Shown here: positions 1 through 8,977 of the stretch, one piece after another | Numbering within the stretch: the first letter of the stretch is position 1 | Layout: every line of letters starts with the position of its first letter | Assembly (NCBI GenBank): GCA_934630375.1 | Contig: CAKTVQ010000002.1 | Coordinates: 1 to 64,000 of the forward strand | Source: an uncultured Collinsella sp. | GTDB lineage: Bacteria; Actinomycetota; Coriobacteriia; Coriobacteriales; Coriobacteriaceae | Length of the DNA stretch: 64,000 bases | Reading direction: 5' to 3' | Position numbers and translations under genes: made by a program | Notes under the pieces: model-generated | The model's input: only the letters and a program-made list of their open reading frames with translations | Told to the model about the DNA's origin: nothing | Databases searched by the model: none

Positions 1-467
1 CGGGCGCCGGGGCGCTGGTGTGGGGCTTCGGCTCCAGCCCGGGAGACCCCGCCCAGACCTGGACGCTCCAGGCGGCAGACGGCCGAGCCGTCCCCGACGG
101 CGCCTACAGGATCGTGAGCACCATCGACCCGTCCTCGGGCGTCGCCGCGACGGCCTCCGGATGCTCCATGTCCAAGGCCCCGACCGCCCTGCGCTTCGCC
201 TACGACGAGGGCACGGGGCTCTACACCGCCACCGCCGGCGGGCTCGCCCTGGCGATGCGGGGCTCGGACGTCTCGCTGGCCGCCCCCGACGGCTCCGCCT
301 CCCAGCGCTGGGAGCTCGTGGCCACGGCCGGCGGCCACTCCCTCGTCAACGCCGGGACCGGGCGCGCCCTGGACGACCGCTGGCGCGACACGGGCGCCGG
401 GGCGCTGGTGTGGGGCTTCGGCTCCAGCCCGGGAGACCCCGCCCAGACCTGGACGCTCCAGGCGGCA
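1..467 (+). repeat. Direct repeat with 390-bp period inside the beta-trefoil gene
   Basis: Bases 1-77 and 391-467 are identical without a mismatch. The repeat keeps the reading frame (130 codons), and the identity at synonymous sites points to recent duplication or gene conversion between units. Confidence 0.9.
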
Positions 468-470
468 TAA
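1..470 (+). CDS. C-terminal part of a ricin-type beta-trefoil repeat protein (5' partial)
   Basis: The reading frame is open from the left edge and ends with TAA at 468-470; about 155 residues are visible and the real start lies upstream. The protein is built from a 130-residue unit. The first 77 bases of the window recur exactly at 391-467, a period of 390 bp, so the visible part is the end of one unit plus one complete unit. Each unit has Q-x-W motifs (AQTW, SQRW), the hallmark of ricin B-type beta-trefoil carbohydrate-binding folds. Such repeats usually form the binding part of secreted cell-wall or glycan-acting enzymes; the catalytic part, if any, is outside the window. No transmembrane segment or sorting signal follows. 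The fold is moderately sure, the ligand unknown. Confidence 0.75.
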   Translation, partial: GAGALVWGFGSSPGDPAQTWTLQAADGRAVPDGAYRIVSTIDPSSGVAATASGCSMSKAPTALRFAYDEGTGLYTATAGGLALAMRGSDVSLAAPDGSASQRWELVATAGGHSLVNAGTGRALDDRWRDTGAGALVWGFGSSPGDPAQTWTLQAA

Positions 471-740
471 CAATGGCACGAAAATAATCAATTGACGCTG
501 TAAGCGCATCACAACGAGATATACAGCGTCGGCATGTCCACGCAGATGGCTAGCGACCTCTCACACTAGCCATCTCAGCTGTTCGTTCACCCTCCGTACA
601 AATGGGCAACCTCGAAAACCATTACAGTACTGACCGATCGCTCGATGCGCACGCGCAGCAGCCCCTGCATATCGACAACACTATCTTTGAACTGGTGCAA
701 CGATAATATGGCAGCAAATGCGCAATAGTCGCTTTACATA

Positions 741-962
741 TCAACATCCTACTTCGACAACATAGGGCCGTATTCCATAGAACAAGCCAGAGATTACCGA
801 GAACACTTGCACCCCATTGTTCGGCGCCCATGCGATGCCAAGCACATAGAGCCGACAAGTATGGCACGCTACGATGGAGCACATCGGCAGCAATCGCAAT
901 GCGCTTAACGACCAATCGTTTCGATTCGCCATTAACGCACTTCCGAGAAGGACAGGGCCCAC
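741..962 (-). pseudogene. Relic of an acyltransferase-3 family membrane protein (N-terminal part only)
   Basis: The minus-strand translation contains a stretch ending GVQVFSVISGLFYGIRP, preceded by a LRLLPMCSIVACH-like segment. Together these resemble the N-terminus of acyltransferase family 3 (O-acetyltransferases of surface polysaccharides), where an H at the end of helix 1 and a GVqlFfviSGfLyg motif in helix 2 are typical. Only about 73 codons remain before a stop, against roughly 330-380 for the family, and no continuation is obvious in other frames of the AT-rich stretch 471-1114. It lies beyond the flippase at the distal end of the polysaccharide operon, where a decaying O-acetyltransferase would fit. 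The family call is by eye and the gene is almost certainly inactive. Confidence 0.45.
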
Positions 963-1114
963 TCATAGGCGAAAAGCAGGCTCCTTTTTAACACGTCCAG
1001 AAAAAAGACAGCTCGTCTCTACTTGAGCAATCTAGAGAAGACTAACAGGCCAGAAAAATCGTCGCCTTCTTCAGATGCAAGAAAACTATATAGAGACCAA
1101 GAGAATCATCATGA

Positions 1115-2536
1115 TTATTTTCTAAGGAGTTTACGAGCAAACATCAGTGCCACTTCGTTCTTCAGAAGTACACTCACGCCGGCATAGACGACCACGGCAA
1201 GGACAACGGCGACAAGGATACACAGCAGCCTAGAGGTGATAAACACATCACAGACAACGACAACAGCACACATGGCACCCAGGGAGATTAAAGTCGAAAT
1301 AACAAAACGGAGGGTGAACCTAAACCTCATGTAGTTCCTCAGGCACGCCCACAAGACGAGGTCCAAAGCAACCTCAGTGACCACTGTAGCAATCACAGCG
1401 CCATTCTGTGCAAAGACGGGAATCAGCGCGGCATTCAGGGCGATGTTGACAACAACGCCGAGAGTGTAGGCGATGAGCTGGAACCTCTCGTTCCCCGTGG
1501 CGATCGTGGTCTGGTAGATGACGTTGCCAATGCTCTTAGCAACTATAAGAACCGCGAAGAGTCTCAAGGTCAGCGAAGCGGGGACGAATGCGTCGCCGAA
1601 CAATATCACGACCACCTTAGGCGCTAGGATAAAAACACCAAGACACATGGGGAGCGCTATGAAGATGTTTAGGTCCATCGACTGTTGCACAAGCCTGGAG
1701 AACTCCTTCGTGTCGTTCTTGAACTCGTAGCTCAAGCGAGGAAGATAGACGTTCGTGATGGCGACGCAGAGCGTCTTGGCAATTTCCTCGGCGTTATATG
1801 CGTACGTATAATATGCGACGATTGAGCTCGCGCAAAGGACGCCCATCATCGTCACGTCAATCTTCGTATAGAGGCTAAAGAGAACGTTAGTGCCAGCTAG
1901 GACCGTTATGGGACGGAGATGCCTTGAAAACGACAATCCCTTCGTGGTGAATTCCACAGACTTCCGAAGGCATAGGACGTTGACGATATAGTTCGCGAAC
2001 GTCCCCAGACACGTAATTGCCGCGTATACGAAGACGTCTGAGGGGCTTTTCACCAAAAGAATTGTGAAGAGCAGACAAGCTATCCTGACGATGGTGCCCC
2101 TGATGGAGATGAAGTCATAGCGTTCCATGCCCTGAAAGAACCACTCGACGTTAAGTGCGTTCGCAACAATGAGTGATCCGAAGATGAGGTAAAGCTCAGG
2201 AACGGCAGTGCCATACATTATGACAACGCAAACTGCGTAGGCAACGAAGAAAACGACAGTCGAAACGAAGTTGATAATGAGAAGCTCAGAGAATAAGGCC
2301 GAGCGGGCGCGCTTATCGTCACCCGCTTTCGCGATTTCTCGAACACCGTAGGCGGGGATGCCCAAAGGGGCGAGCGCAACGAAATAGGAGACTAGGTTGT
2401 TCGCGACCGAAACCTCACCCAGCGCATCTGGAAGCACGACACGCGAAACGTACATTGAGCTTATCAACGGCACCAAGACCAGCACAAGCTGGTAGGCGAC
2501 GTTGAACATCGAGTTCTTTGTAAGGGATGGTTTCAT
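1115..2536 (-). CDS. wzx: Wzx-type polysaccharide flippase (MOP superfamily)
   Basis: A 473-residue integral membrane protein with about 12-14 hydrophobic segments, the usual size for oligosaccharide flippases. The start MKPSLTKNSMFNVAYQLV, followed by a P-x-x-S-x-Y-V-S-R stretch, is typical of Wzx proteins of the polysaccharide-biosynthesis family. It should move undecaprenyl-linked repeat units across the membrane to the Wzy-like polymerase encoded at 5404-6660. It is the last gene of the polysaccharide operon, separated from the preceding glycosyltransferase by 324 bp. ATG start at 2536. Base composition is AT-richer than the housekeeping genes, as in the rest of the operon. Substrate unknown. 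Confidence 0.85.
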   Translation of the reverse strand: MKPSLTKNSMFNVAYQLVLVLVPLISSMYVSRVVLPDALGEVSVANNLVSYFVALAPLGIPAYGVREIAKAGDDKRARSALFSELLIINFVSTVVFFVAYAVCVVIMYGTAVPELYLIFGSLIVANALNVEWFFQGMERYDFISIRGTIVRIACLLFTILLVKSPSDVFVYAAITCLGTFANYIVNVLCLRKSVEFTTKGLSFSRHLRPITVLAGTNVLFSLYTKIDVTMMGVLCASSIVAYYTYAYNAEEIAKTLCVAITNVYLPRLSYEFKNDTKEFSRLVQQSMDLNIFIALPMCLGVFILAPKVVVILFGDAFVPASLTLRLFAVLIVAKSIGNVIYQTTIATGNERFQLIAYTLGVVVNIALNAALIPVFAQNGAVIATVVTEVALDLVLWACLRNYMRFRFTLRFVISTLISLGAMCAVVVVCDVFITSRLLCILVAVVLAVVVYAGVSVLLKNEVALMFARKLLRK

Positions 2537-2860
2537 GGATAGTCCTAATGAGTTCGTCTAACTATTTTTCGGAAATACCGCTGCCGACAGAAGTGATGTG
2601 GTACTGACGCTTATCGCCTTACTGAATCATAATCACAAGTCGGAAACAGAAGGCAGTTGTGGCGGCACGGCGGGTTCAAACTAAAAATGGGCCCCTTAAT
2701 ACGACAGATTCCCAAGCGAAGGACATGCAGGCATATCAGACCGACACGAGGACATCCACAGCGAAAAGAACGGAGCGCCTGGGAGTACAGACCTTCGACT
2801 CCAATTTTTTAATTTGACCAACGTTTAACATGACAGCCACGAACCAAAATTCAGTCCGCA
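2537..2860. other. Intergenic stretch with no recognised gene
   Basis: 324 bp between the flippase and a GT2 glycosyltransferase. A short minus-strand open frame overlapping the end of the GT2 gene gives a protein I do not recognise. No convincing terminator was found, so the flippase may still be read from the operon promoter. Nothing else can be supported. Confidence 0.5.
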
Positions 2861-3976
2861 TCAATGCTTCAAAGCCCCACGCGCCTTCGCCAATACACCA
2901 TAAAGCGCAAACGCGGCTCGCAGGCGACCCTTCGAGAGAAGTTCCCAAGCAGGAAGCCACTCATCGTGCGCCCCTAAGCACTCACGTGGACATTCAACAA
3001 GATGCCCGCGCAGCCACTCAGCATCAAAAGCCCTTAACCACGCCTCACGCACTTCAGGAAGTAATGAGCCCGACTTAACCGCCCTATTAAACTGCCCAAT
3101 GAACTCACGCGCCAAAAGGAGCCGAGCATCTCGCTCGTCAAATACGCCACGATCGCGCAGGGCCTCGACAACAGCCGCATAACGCACAAGCGAGTCAACG
3201 TCCTGCGGACGCACAACACCGCACGTCGCGGAGCTGCCGATATCCCAGTGATAAAGGCGAAACGGAACAAACCCAACCTTACCTTCACCGAGCAACCAAA
3301 GATACTCAAGATTGAACAGGCGATCCTCCGAGAACCTGAGCCCCAAAGGAAACGGAGCAAACTCCCCTCCAAGACGATCGACAGCCGCAGCAATCAAATC
3401 GCGCCGGTATAGGCGAGCCCAAGCAGCATTGAACTCATAGCACGATGAATCCTCGACAAATTCACTCCATCCGCCTTCCACCATAACCCGCCTGAGCGAA
3501 GTGCCGGAGACAACAGACATGTCAGACAATGAGGCTCGCACACCTCTTACCTGTGCCTTGTGAATATCAGGACGCGAATGCTGGCAAACAATAAGACCGA
3601 GGTCATTTTCATCGGTAGTATCAATAAGTGCTCCATAGTCCCCCGGCAAAAGAAAGTCGTCAGCATCAAGGAACGTAATCCAAGATCCACGAGCAACAGA
3701 AAAACCGACGTTGCGTGCGGCAGAGCGGCCTTTGTTCTCTTGGCGGATAAGTTTTACCCGATCATCAACAGCGGCAAGTCGTATCACGGCCGCAGCCGTT
3801 CCGTCAGTTGAACCATCATCAACGACAACGACCTCGCAAAGGGCGGAACCTATCGAAAGCGCGCTTCTTACGCTACGCTCAATGGTCTGCTCCGCTTGGT
3901 AAGCGGGAACGATGACGCTGATAGCGTTAGCCCCGCCCAAGTCTAATGCCAAAGCCTCCAAGTCATTGTTGCTCAC
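2861..3976 (-). CDS. Family 2 glycosyltransferase
   Basis: 371 residues with a GT-A fold GT2 domain in the N-terminal half: ISVIVPAYQAEQTIERSVRS at about residues 19-38, VVVVDDGSTDGT for nucleotide binding, NKGRSAARNVG, and the metal-binding FLDADD motif near residue 110. The C-terminal half is variable, as in exopolysaccharide GT2 enzymes, and probably sets acceptor specificity. It likely adds a sugar to the lipid-linked repeat unit at the cytoplasmic membrane. The start is GTG at 3976 with AGGTGA six bases upstream; an ATG two bases away is out of frame. The preceding GT32 gene ends 8 bp upstream, so the two are cotranscribed. Donor sugar cannot be read from sequence. Confidence 0.88.
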   Translation of the reverse strand: MSNNDLEALALDLGGANAISVIVPAYQAEQTIERSVRSALSIGSALCEVVVVDDGSTDGTAAAVIRLAAVDDRVKLIRQENKGRSAARNVGFSVARGSWITFLDADDFLLPGDYGALIDTTDENDLGLIVCQHSRPDIHKAQVRGVRASLSDMSVVSGTSLRRVMVEGGWSEFVEDSSCYEFNAAWARLYRRDLIAAAVDRLGGEFAPFPLGLRFSEDRLFNLEYLWLLGEGKVGFVPFRLYHWDIGSSATCGVVRPQDVDSLVRYAAVVEALRDRGVFDERDARLLLAREFIGQFNRAVKSGSLLPEVREAWLRAFDAEWLRGHLVECPRECLGAHDEWLPAWELLSKGRLRAAFALYGVLAKARGALKH

Positions 3977-3984
3977 ATTTTCAC

Positions 3985-4713
3985 CTATCGTCCAAAAAGG
4001 TTTTTTATAACGTCAGTCGCCTTCGGACCAATCAGATAAGAAATCCTCTTATGGAACTTCTGCTTGCCAGTCGTCCACGAACCATCATAGTGGTGAATCG
4101 AATAACTATTCTCAGTAAGAGTCAAACACGAAGTTATGGGGTCTTTTGGACAAAAATATTCACTTGGGTATATACGCACACCGGCAACTTCTTGAATTCC
4201 CGGCACGTCGCGAAGTCCCCTTTGGCGAAGGATACCGGTCACCCTTTCAACGACAGTGGTGAGATCGTAGCTACCATCATCCTTAAGAAAATGATCGTGC
4301 TCATAAGAATCAAGGATGTCCTTATACAAGCCAAGCCCAGGATTGGCCGCAAGGCCAAGCCCAGATGCAACTGTTCCCTTATTTTCCTCGCTGCAATCAA
4401 CCTCGAATCCCATGTATGGGCCTTGTTCGAGAATAGGGTCCAACGAACGAATAACTTCCACGTCAGTATCCAAGTAGATGCCACCCTGCTCATAGAGAAT
4501 CTTAAATCGAGCGTAATCACTAGCAAAGGCCCACTTTTTCGCTTTATATGCCTCTCTGGCATAATCACAGAAGTCCAAATCTAAATTCGACTCGTCCCAC
4601 CGCACGATCTCATAATCGGGCATAAAATTACGCCAGGAAGAAAGACATTTTTTGGCTAAAGGAGGAAGGGGCTTTCCACCTAACCATATGTAATGAATCT
4701 TTTTTGGTATCAA
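3985..4713 (-). CDS. GT32-type glycosyltransferase (capsular polysaccharide synthesis, DxD sugar-binding)
   Basis: 242 residues. The N-terminus IPKKIHYIWLGGKPLP is the diagnostic opening of the GT32/OCH1-like family, followed by a W-x-x-x-x-P-D-Y-E-I-x-x-W-D block, the segment FASDYARFKILYEQGG and the D-x-D metal site in YLDTDVEV at about residues 96-103. The length matches bacterial GT32 proteins of capsule and exopolysaccharide loci. The start is TTG at 4713, supported by GGAG six bases upstream and by the family's N-terminus beginning right there. It sits between the DUF1919 gene and a GT2 gene on one transcript. The sugar transferred is unknown. Confidence 0.85.
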   Translation of the reverse strand: MIPKKIHYIWLGGKPLPPLAKKCLSSWRNFMPDYEIVRWDESNLDLDFCDYAREAYKAKKWAFASDYARFKILYEQGGIYLDTDVEVIRSLDPILEQGPYMGFEVDCSEENKGTVASGLGLAANPGLGLYKDILDSYEHDHFLKDDGSYDLTTVVERVTGILRQRGLRDVPGIQEVAGVRIYPSEYFCPKDPITSCLTLTENSYSIHHYDGSWTTGKQKFHKRISYLIGPKATDVIKNLFGR

Positions 4714-4745
4714 AACAACTCCAAGTCAATTCTCTAATCGAATAT

Positions 4746-5411
4746 TTATCCAAAGGGATATGACGCGGGTTCACGATTCAACCAGCTATACAGATCAAGC
4801 CCTTGCGAAAATCTGTCTGTATCGTTAAGTATCTGGTCATCGTCAACCGAAGCAGGATGAAAAACTGCACATTGCAAATCGGAGCGAGGCTTCGCAGTAA
4901 AACAAAGCTTGTTGGGAAAATCAATCTCGTCAAATGTACGGAGATCCTCGTCAGTACAGCTATTCATCTGGCTAAACTTGATAAACAAATTGTCCCAATT
5001 GATTCGGTCAACACGCCTGCACCACTTTTCGGCAGCATCCTTCGCTGTTGGGTAGTGGAGAAAAACGATCTCAACATCATCGATTAAGGCAATCGGCTTG
5101 TTCACTTCCCCTCGTTTCTTCAAAACGTCGTAATGCGATGATTCGCGAGCATCGATGAACTCAAGGGGTAAGGCAAGATAGTGCCTAAGGTTCGCAGAGA
5201 ATCTCACATAGTCGGAAGCGAAAAAATAAAGTCCTGCCGTTGGCGACTGATACGGAAGTCCAAAGTAGCGATAGACAGACCCTCCCCAACAATTATTTGA
5301 GATGATAGAAAAATCACAACGATTTAAACGTTGACGACGAGTCTTTACAAATAAAGGGTTCGTCTGTTCACGAATCTTCCTCTGGATGATTCCAACATAG
5401 TCTCTAGTCAT
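4746..5411 (-). CDS. DUF1919 family exopolysaccharide-locus protein
   Basis: About 221 residues with the core FSIISNNCWGGSVYRYFGLP, then SPTAGLYFFASDYVRF, typical of DUF1919. This family is found almost only in polysaccharide gene clusters and has no established biochemical activity that I know. The W-G-G and SPTxGL motifs suggest a soluble cytoplasmic protein that may modify or bind a glycan intermediate; that role is inference. The ATG at 5411 overlaps the stop of the upstream polymerase gene by 8 bp. A longer start at 5423 has no support. Confidence 0.75.
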   Translation of the reverse strand: MTRDYVGIIQRKIREQTNPLFVKTRRQRLNRCDFSIISNNCWGGSVYRYFGLPYQSPTAGLYFFASDYVRFSANLRHYLALPLEFIDARESSHYDVLKKRGEVNKPIALIDDVEIVFLHYPTAKDAAEKWCRRVDRINWDNLFIKFSQMNSCTDEDLRTFDEIDFPNKLCFTAKPRSDLQCAVFHPASVDDDQILNDTDRFSQGLDLYSWLNREPASYPFG

Positions 5412-6660
5412 GGAAGGCCCCAACAGTACAAACTGAAATAGATTTTTCTCGCCGCATAGAGTAAAGAGCCTCAGAAATTCCGATTAAATTAAAGTTGATA
5501 CAGATAAAGAAAGCAGAAGTCTCGCAAAAGGCAACGAACGAGAAAATAATTAAACCGAATATAGCCGGACTTAACTCGCCGCAACGAAAGGCTTGCGCAA
5601 GAGTTGCGAGCCATGCGACATCCATAAGAATGGCTACAAGAATACCCGACTCAAGAACTAGGTGCGCATATGCATTGTCAACCAAAAAAGTAGTGAAAAT
5701 GCCGAATCGAATAGAGACGCCATCGAAATCAAATCCGAAAGGCTCCGGTGGAAACGAAACGGTGAAATAATGCATGAGGGCAAGCCTTGCCGACAGAACA
5801 GAATCGAGCTCACGCATCCAGCCCACAGAAGGATTATAGGAATACATAAAATAATAAGTCGTAATACTCAAAAAAATGAAAGCGCCGATACCCAACGCAA
5901 TGAGCAATCGATCGAAGACCCTCCCCCTTAGGAGCGTCGCAAGGATTGCCAAAGACGCTAATAGCAACATGCACAGAGCTGAAGTTCTTGAAAAGACCAC
6001 TACACGACATAAGTAGTACATAAAGCCGTAAAATAGTAAGTCAACTAAAGTCGCTTTTCGAAATCGTAAAACCGTAAAAGCGCATGTCATGGAGAGCAAA
6101 AGGACACCAAGGCTGTTGGGATGCGTAAAACCCGGAGCCTGTCTAAGCGTGTTATTAAGCGAATTCATCGTAACCGTCGAAATGAAGCCGACAGTGGCCG
6201 CTGAAACCGTAACAACAATGACCCCAAGTGAGCACCAAAATGAAACTGCAGCAATATCGCGAACATCAATGTCGTCACCGGCAACGACAAACAGGAAGAG
6301 CAGAAGAATATTCCAGCTACCCGAAAACACCGTTGAAGAAATGATTATGCAAGCACAAATCGAAAACAATGCAATCTGCCATCGAGAAAAACCCGAACGC
6401 AAAATTAGGGCAATCAAAACTATCGTGCAAAAAACTCGGACTCCAAGATAAAACACATCAAGATGAAGAATGTTGAGTTCACGAAAGGTAGTGAAATTTA
6501 AGTTGTAAGCAATTAAATACAAAGCAAAGGCAAACAGATACAGCTTTTTGGATTTATCTGAATATATTGAAGCACCATCGGCCGTCATCCAGCTAATATG
6601 GTCATTTGAACGGTCTGCGTTCGTAACCTTAGCTCTAATATGTCTCTTACTTTGTTTCAT
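5404..6660 (-). CDS. wzy: Wzy-like polysaccharide polymerase (O-antigen ligase/polymerase type membrane protein)
   Basis: About 418 residues with roughly 10-12 hydrophobic segments and a large extracytoplasmic loop between residues about 265 and 330, the layout of Wzy polymerases and O-antigen ligases. Family sequence conservation is weak, so the call rests on topology plus position between glycosyltransferases and a flippase. It would join repeat units on the outer face of the membrane. ATG at 6660 is preferred, with GGGG nine bases upstream; a GTG at 6678 is possible. It overlaps the downstream DUF1919 gene by 8 bp. AT-rich. Confidence 0.72.
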   Translation of the reverse strand: MKQSKRHIRAKVTNADRSNDHISWMTADGASIYSDKSKKLYLFAFALYLIAYNLNFTTFRELNILHLDVFYLGVRVFCTIVLIALILRSGFSRWQIALFSICACIIISSTVFSGSWNILLLFLFVVAGDDIDVRDIAAVSFWCSLGVIVVTVSAATVGFISTVTMNSLNNTLRQAPGFTHPNSLGVLLLSMTCAFTVLRFRKATLVDLLFYGFMYYLCRVVVFSRTSALCMLLLASLAILATLLRGRVFDRLLIALGIGAFIFLSITTYYFMYSYNPSVGWMRELDSVLSARLALMHYFTVSFPPEPFGFDFDGVSIRFGIFTTFLVDNAYAHLVLESGILVAILMDVAWLATLAQAFRCGELSPAIFGLIIFSFVAFCETSAFFICINFNLIGISEALYSMRREKSISVCTVGAFHD

Positions 6661-6678
6661 TATAGATGACCCCACCAC

Positions 6679-7812
6679 TTATTTATTGGATACTCGCTTC
6701 ATGAGCGCCTCATAATATTCCATCAATTTTTCCGCGTTTGCCTCTGCTGAATAGCCAGCCTTAGCCAGCATCTCTCCAGCGCATGCCTCGCGCCCGTCTT
6801 CGATAGCAGCAGATAGCGCCCCAACCCAGTCTTCGAGTGAAGACCCGAGATCCACAAACCTGCCGTTACCTACGACATCACTCTCGGCAGGAACATTTGT
6901 CGAAAATACGCATGGCAAGCCAGCCGCCTGAGCCTCAACAGCAGAAATAGGAAGCCCCTCAAATAGCGAAGGCATAAAGAACACGTCAAAAACTGAATAG
7001 AAGCGAGCAACATCGCTACGTACACCTGGCAAATATACTTTGTCTGAAAGACAAAGAGAGACAATCTTGTCTTCTAGCGCAGGGCGTCCCTCTCCATCGC
7101 CGAGAATAACCAAACGAGCTTCCGGCACCTCTTTGATATAAGTCGCAAACGCATCAATAGCAAAAGAATAGTTCTTTTGCTTAGCAAAGCGTCCAACGCA
7201 CCCTATCACTGGAGCGTTCTCGGAAATACCAAGTTCTGCACGCAGGCTTTCACGGGCGTTAACGTTATATGCAAAATCGTCAAGACAAATACCGTTGTTT
7301 ATGAGTTCAAAGGGCGCATTGCCAAACAGATACTTGCCCGCTTCGTTAGAGCAAGCAGAATAGGCATTCGCGAAACGCTTGCCGAACGCAATAAGCGGGG
7401 CGTTTCGCAAACGATGGATGGCATTGTCAGATGAACTATTAAGGTGACTGTGGATAACCCGCACACCCACGCCGGCACGCTGGCACGCTCGGAGGGTTAC
7501 AAACGCGTTATTAGGCACATGGCAATGTGCGATGTCATACTTACCTGCAACTTTACCAAGAATATCGGTCGCCTCGCGAGCAAACTCAAAGGGCGAAGTT
7601 TTGCCATGCGAGACAACGTATACTGAAGAACCTTCTGCCTTCAATTCATCGTCAAGGCTGTTGGGAAAAATAAGTCGACCCGAATTTGACGAGTGATGAA
7701 AGAAATCAAAATGGAAGCGGTCTCTATCAATATACCGATTCATATTGAGAACAAAACGTGTCACGCCTGAATCAGATGCAAGCGAAGGCACTATCTGAAG
7801 AACATTAATCAC
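6679..7812 (-). CDS. Family 4 (group 1) glycosyltransferase
   Basis: About 377 residues, GT-B fold. The N-terminus INVLQIVPSLASDSGVTRFV matches the glycine-containing acceptor-site start of GT4 enzymes, and the C-terminal Rossmann half has GCVGRFAKQKNY and the E-x7-E signature in MPSLFEGLPISAVEAQAAGLP. The start is chosen as GTG at 7812, because the upstream gene's coding extends to 7805 and the family N-terminus begins exactly there; this gives an 8-bp overlap. A longer open frame upstream is only the other frame of the neighbour. Retaining sugar transferase for the repeat unit; specificity unknown. It is a clear paralogue of the next gene upstream. Confidence 0.88.
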   Translation of the reverse strand: MINVLQIVPSLASDSGVTRFVLNMNRYIDRDRFHFDFFHHSSNSGRLIFPNSLDDELKAEGSSVYVVSHGKTSPFEFAREATDILGKVAGKYDIAHCHVPNNAFVTLRACQRAGVGVRVIHSHLNSSSDNAIHRLRNAPLIAFGKRFANAYSACSNEAGKYLFGNAPFELINNGICLDDFAYNVNARESLRAELGISENAPVIGCVGRFAKQKNYSFAIDAFATYIKEVPEARLVILGDGEGRPALEDKIVSLCLSDKVYLPGVRSDVARFYSVFDVFFMPSLFEGLPISAVEAQAAGLPCVFSTNVPAESDVVGNGRFVDLGSSLEDWVGALSAAIEDGREACAGEMLAKAGYSAEANAEKLMEYYEALMKRVSNK

Positions 7813-8977
7813 AACTAACCCTATCCAACAAGTGCTTTCGGACAATAGACGCACAGCGGTCTGCATCAAAGCCGGCACTGCGCACAAGCGCGGCGTAGAC
7901 ATCCCTATCTTTCGACATTCGAACCATCTCAACGGCCCTATCCGACCAAGCAGACTCACCAGCAGAGAGCGGTAGTAAGACTTCGGCATCCGTCACATGA
8001 GCCTCCGAAGGCAAAGCCTCCGAGCAAACAATGGCGCAACCTGAGCATTGAGCCTCAATACGCACAATCGCAAGTCCCTCAAATAGTGATGGCATAAGAA
8101 AGCAATCAAGGGCCGAGTAGACGGGAGCCGGATCAGGAAGATAACCCGGCATAATGACTTTTTCTCTAACGGCAAGCTCGTCAACTAGTTCTTCAACCTG
8201 CGGACGCAAATCTCCCTCGCCCACCATCAGGTAATAAGAATTTGGCTCACGCTTAAGAATCTCAGCGAACACCCTAATCTGAAAGAGGGGGTTCTTTGCC
8301 TCAGCAATGCGACCGACATTGCCGAATAAGAACGCATCCTGCGGAATGTCAAACTTTTTGCGAATCTCCGCTCGCGCAGCAGCATCAAATCGAAAGCGCT
8401 CAGTATCAATCCCGTTGTTGACAACCTCAAAGCGGCGACCGTCAAAAAGATAGCGACCAGCATCACTCGAACAGGCAAGACGAGCGGTAGCGCTGTCGCC
8501 AAGAACGGTTTTTCCAAAGGTGTGCATAATCGCCTTTGCCGCTGCTTGCCCAGATCCAAAGGCTGAATTATGAGAATGGACAACACGAACGGGAACACAG
8601 CACTTCATGGCAACCTCGGAGTAGAGGAGCCCCATGCCGTTCATAGTGTTGATGTAGACCGCATCTGGACTCATAGTATTTATTAGTTCAGCAAAACCCA
8701 TGGATCCATCGCAAAGTCTCTTAAGCTGTCCTGGTTTATAACCAGAGAAAACCGTATAACGATCGATTCCCAACTTGCCAAGTTCGTCGTCAAATGAGTC
8801 GTTCCAGTCCCAGCATGAGTACAGCGAAAAAGAAACGTGTATTCCTTGGAGCCGGCGAAAGACCTCCATGAGAAAAGTCTCGATTCCGCCTTGACCCCAT
8901 GCCTCTGCGTAACAGAGCACACGTTTGCCAGTCGGATAAGAAATCGGCGCAGGGACTTTGCATAGAATCTTACTCAA
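7805..8977 (-). CDS. Family 4 (group 1) glycosyltransferase
   Basis: About 390 residues with GT4 features: RVLCYAEAWGQGGIETFLME near the N-terminus, GNVGRIAEAKNP, LMVGEGDLRPQ, and the catalytic-loop signature MPSLFEGLAIVRIEAQCSG. The start is placed at TTG 8977, which has AAGGGTGAT just upstream and overlaps the upstream gene's stop by 8 bp, the same arrangement as its downstream paralogue. A GTG at 9007 lacks a ribosome-binding site. The two GT4 genes share order, motifs and the IVHSHN/VIHSHLN segment, consistent with an old duplication. It probably adds one sugar of the repeat unit. Confidence 0.87.
   Translation of the reverse strand: MSKILCKVPAPISYPTGKRVLCYAEAWGQGGIETFLMEVFRRLQGIHVSFSLYSCWDWNDSFDDELGKLGIDRYTVFSGYKPGQLKRLCDGSMGFAELINTMSPDAVYINTMNGMGLLYSEVAMKCCVPVRVVHSHNSAFGSGQAAAKAIMHTFGKTVLGDSATARLACSSDAGRYLFDGRRFEVVNNGIDTERFRFDAAARAEIRKKFDIPQDAFLFGNVGRIAEAKNPLFQIRVFAEILKREPNSYYLMVGEGDLRPQVEELVDELAVREKVIMPGYLPDPAPVYSALDCFLMPSLFEGLAIVRIEAQCSGCAIVCSEALPSEAHVTDAEVLLPLSAGESAWSDRAVEMVRMSKDRDVYAALVRSAGFDADRCASIVRKHLLDRVSCD

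Noticed and set aside
622..966. 114-codon minus-strand frame in the AT-rich gap
   Set aside because: No similarity to any family that I recognise; the overlapping frame at 741-962 carries the acyltransferase motifs.
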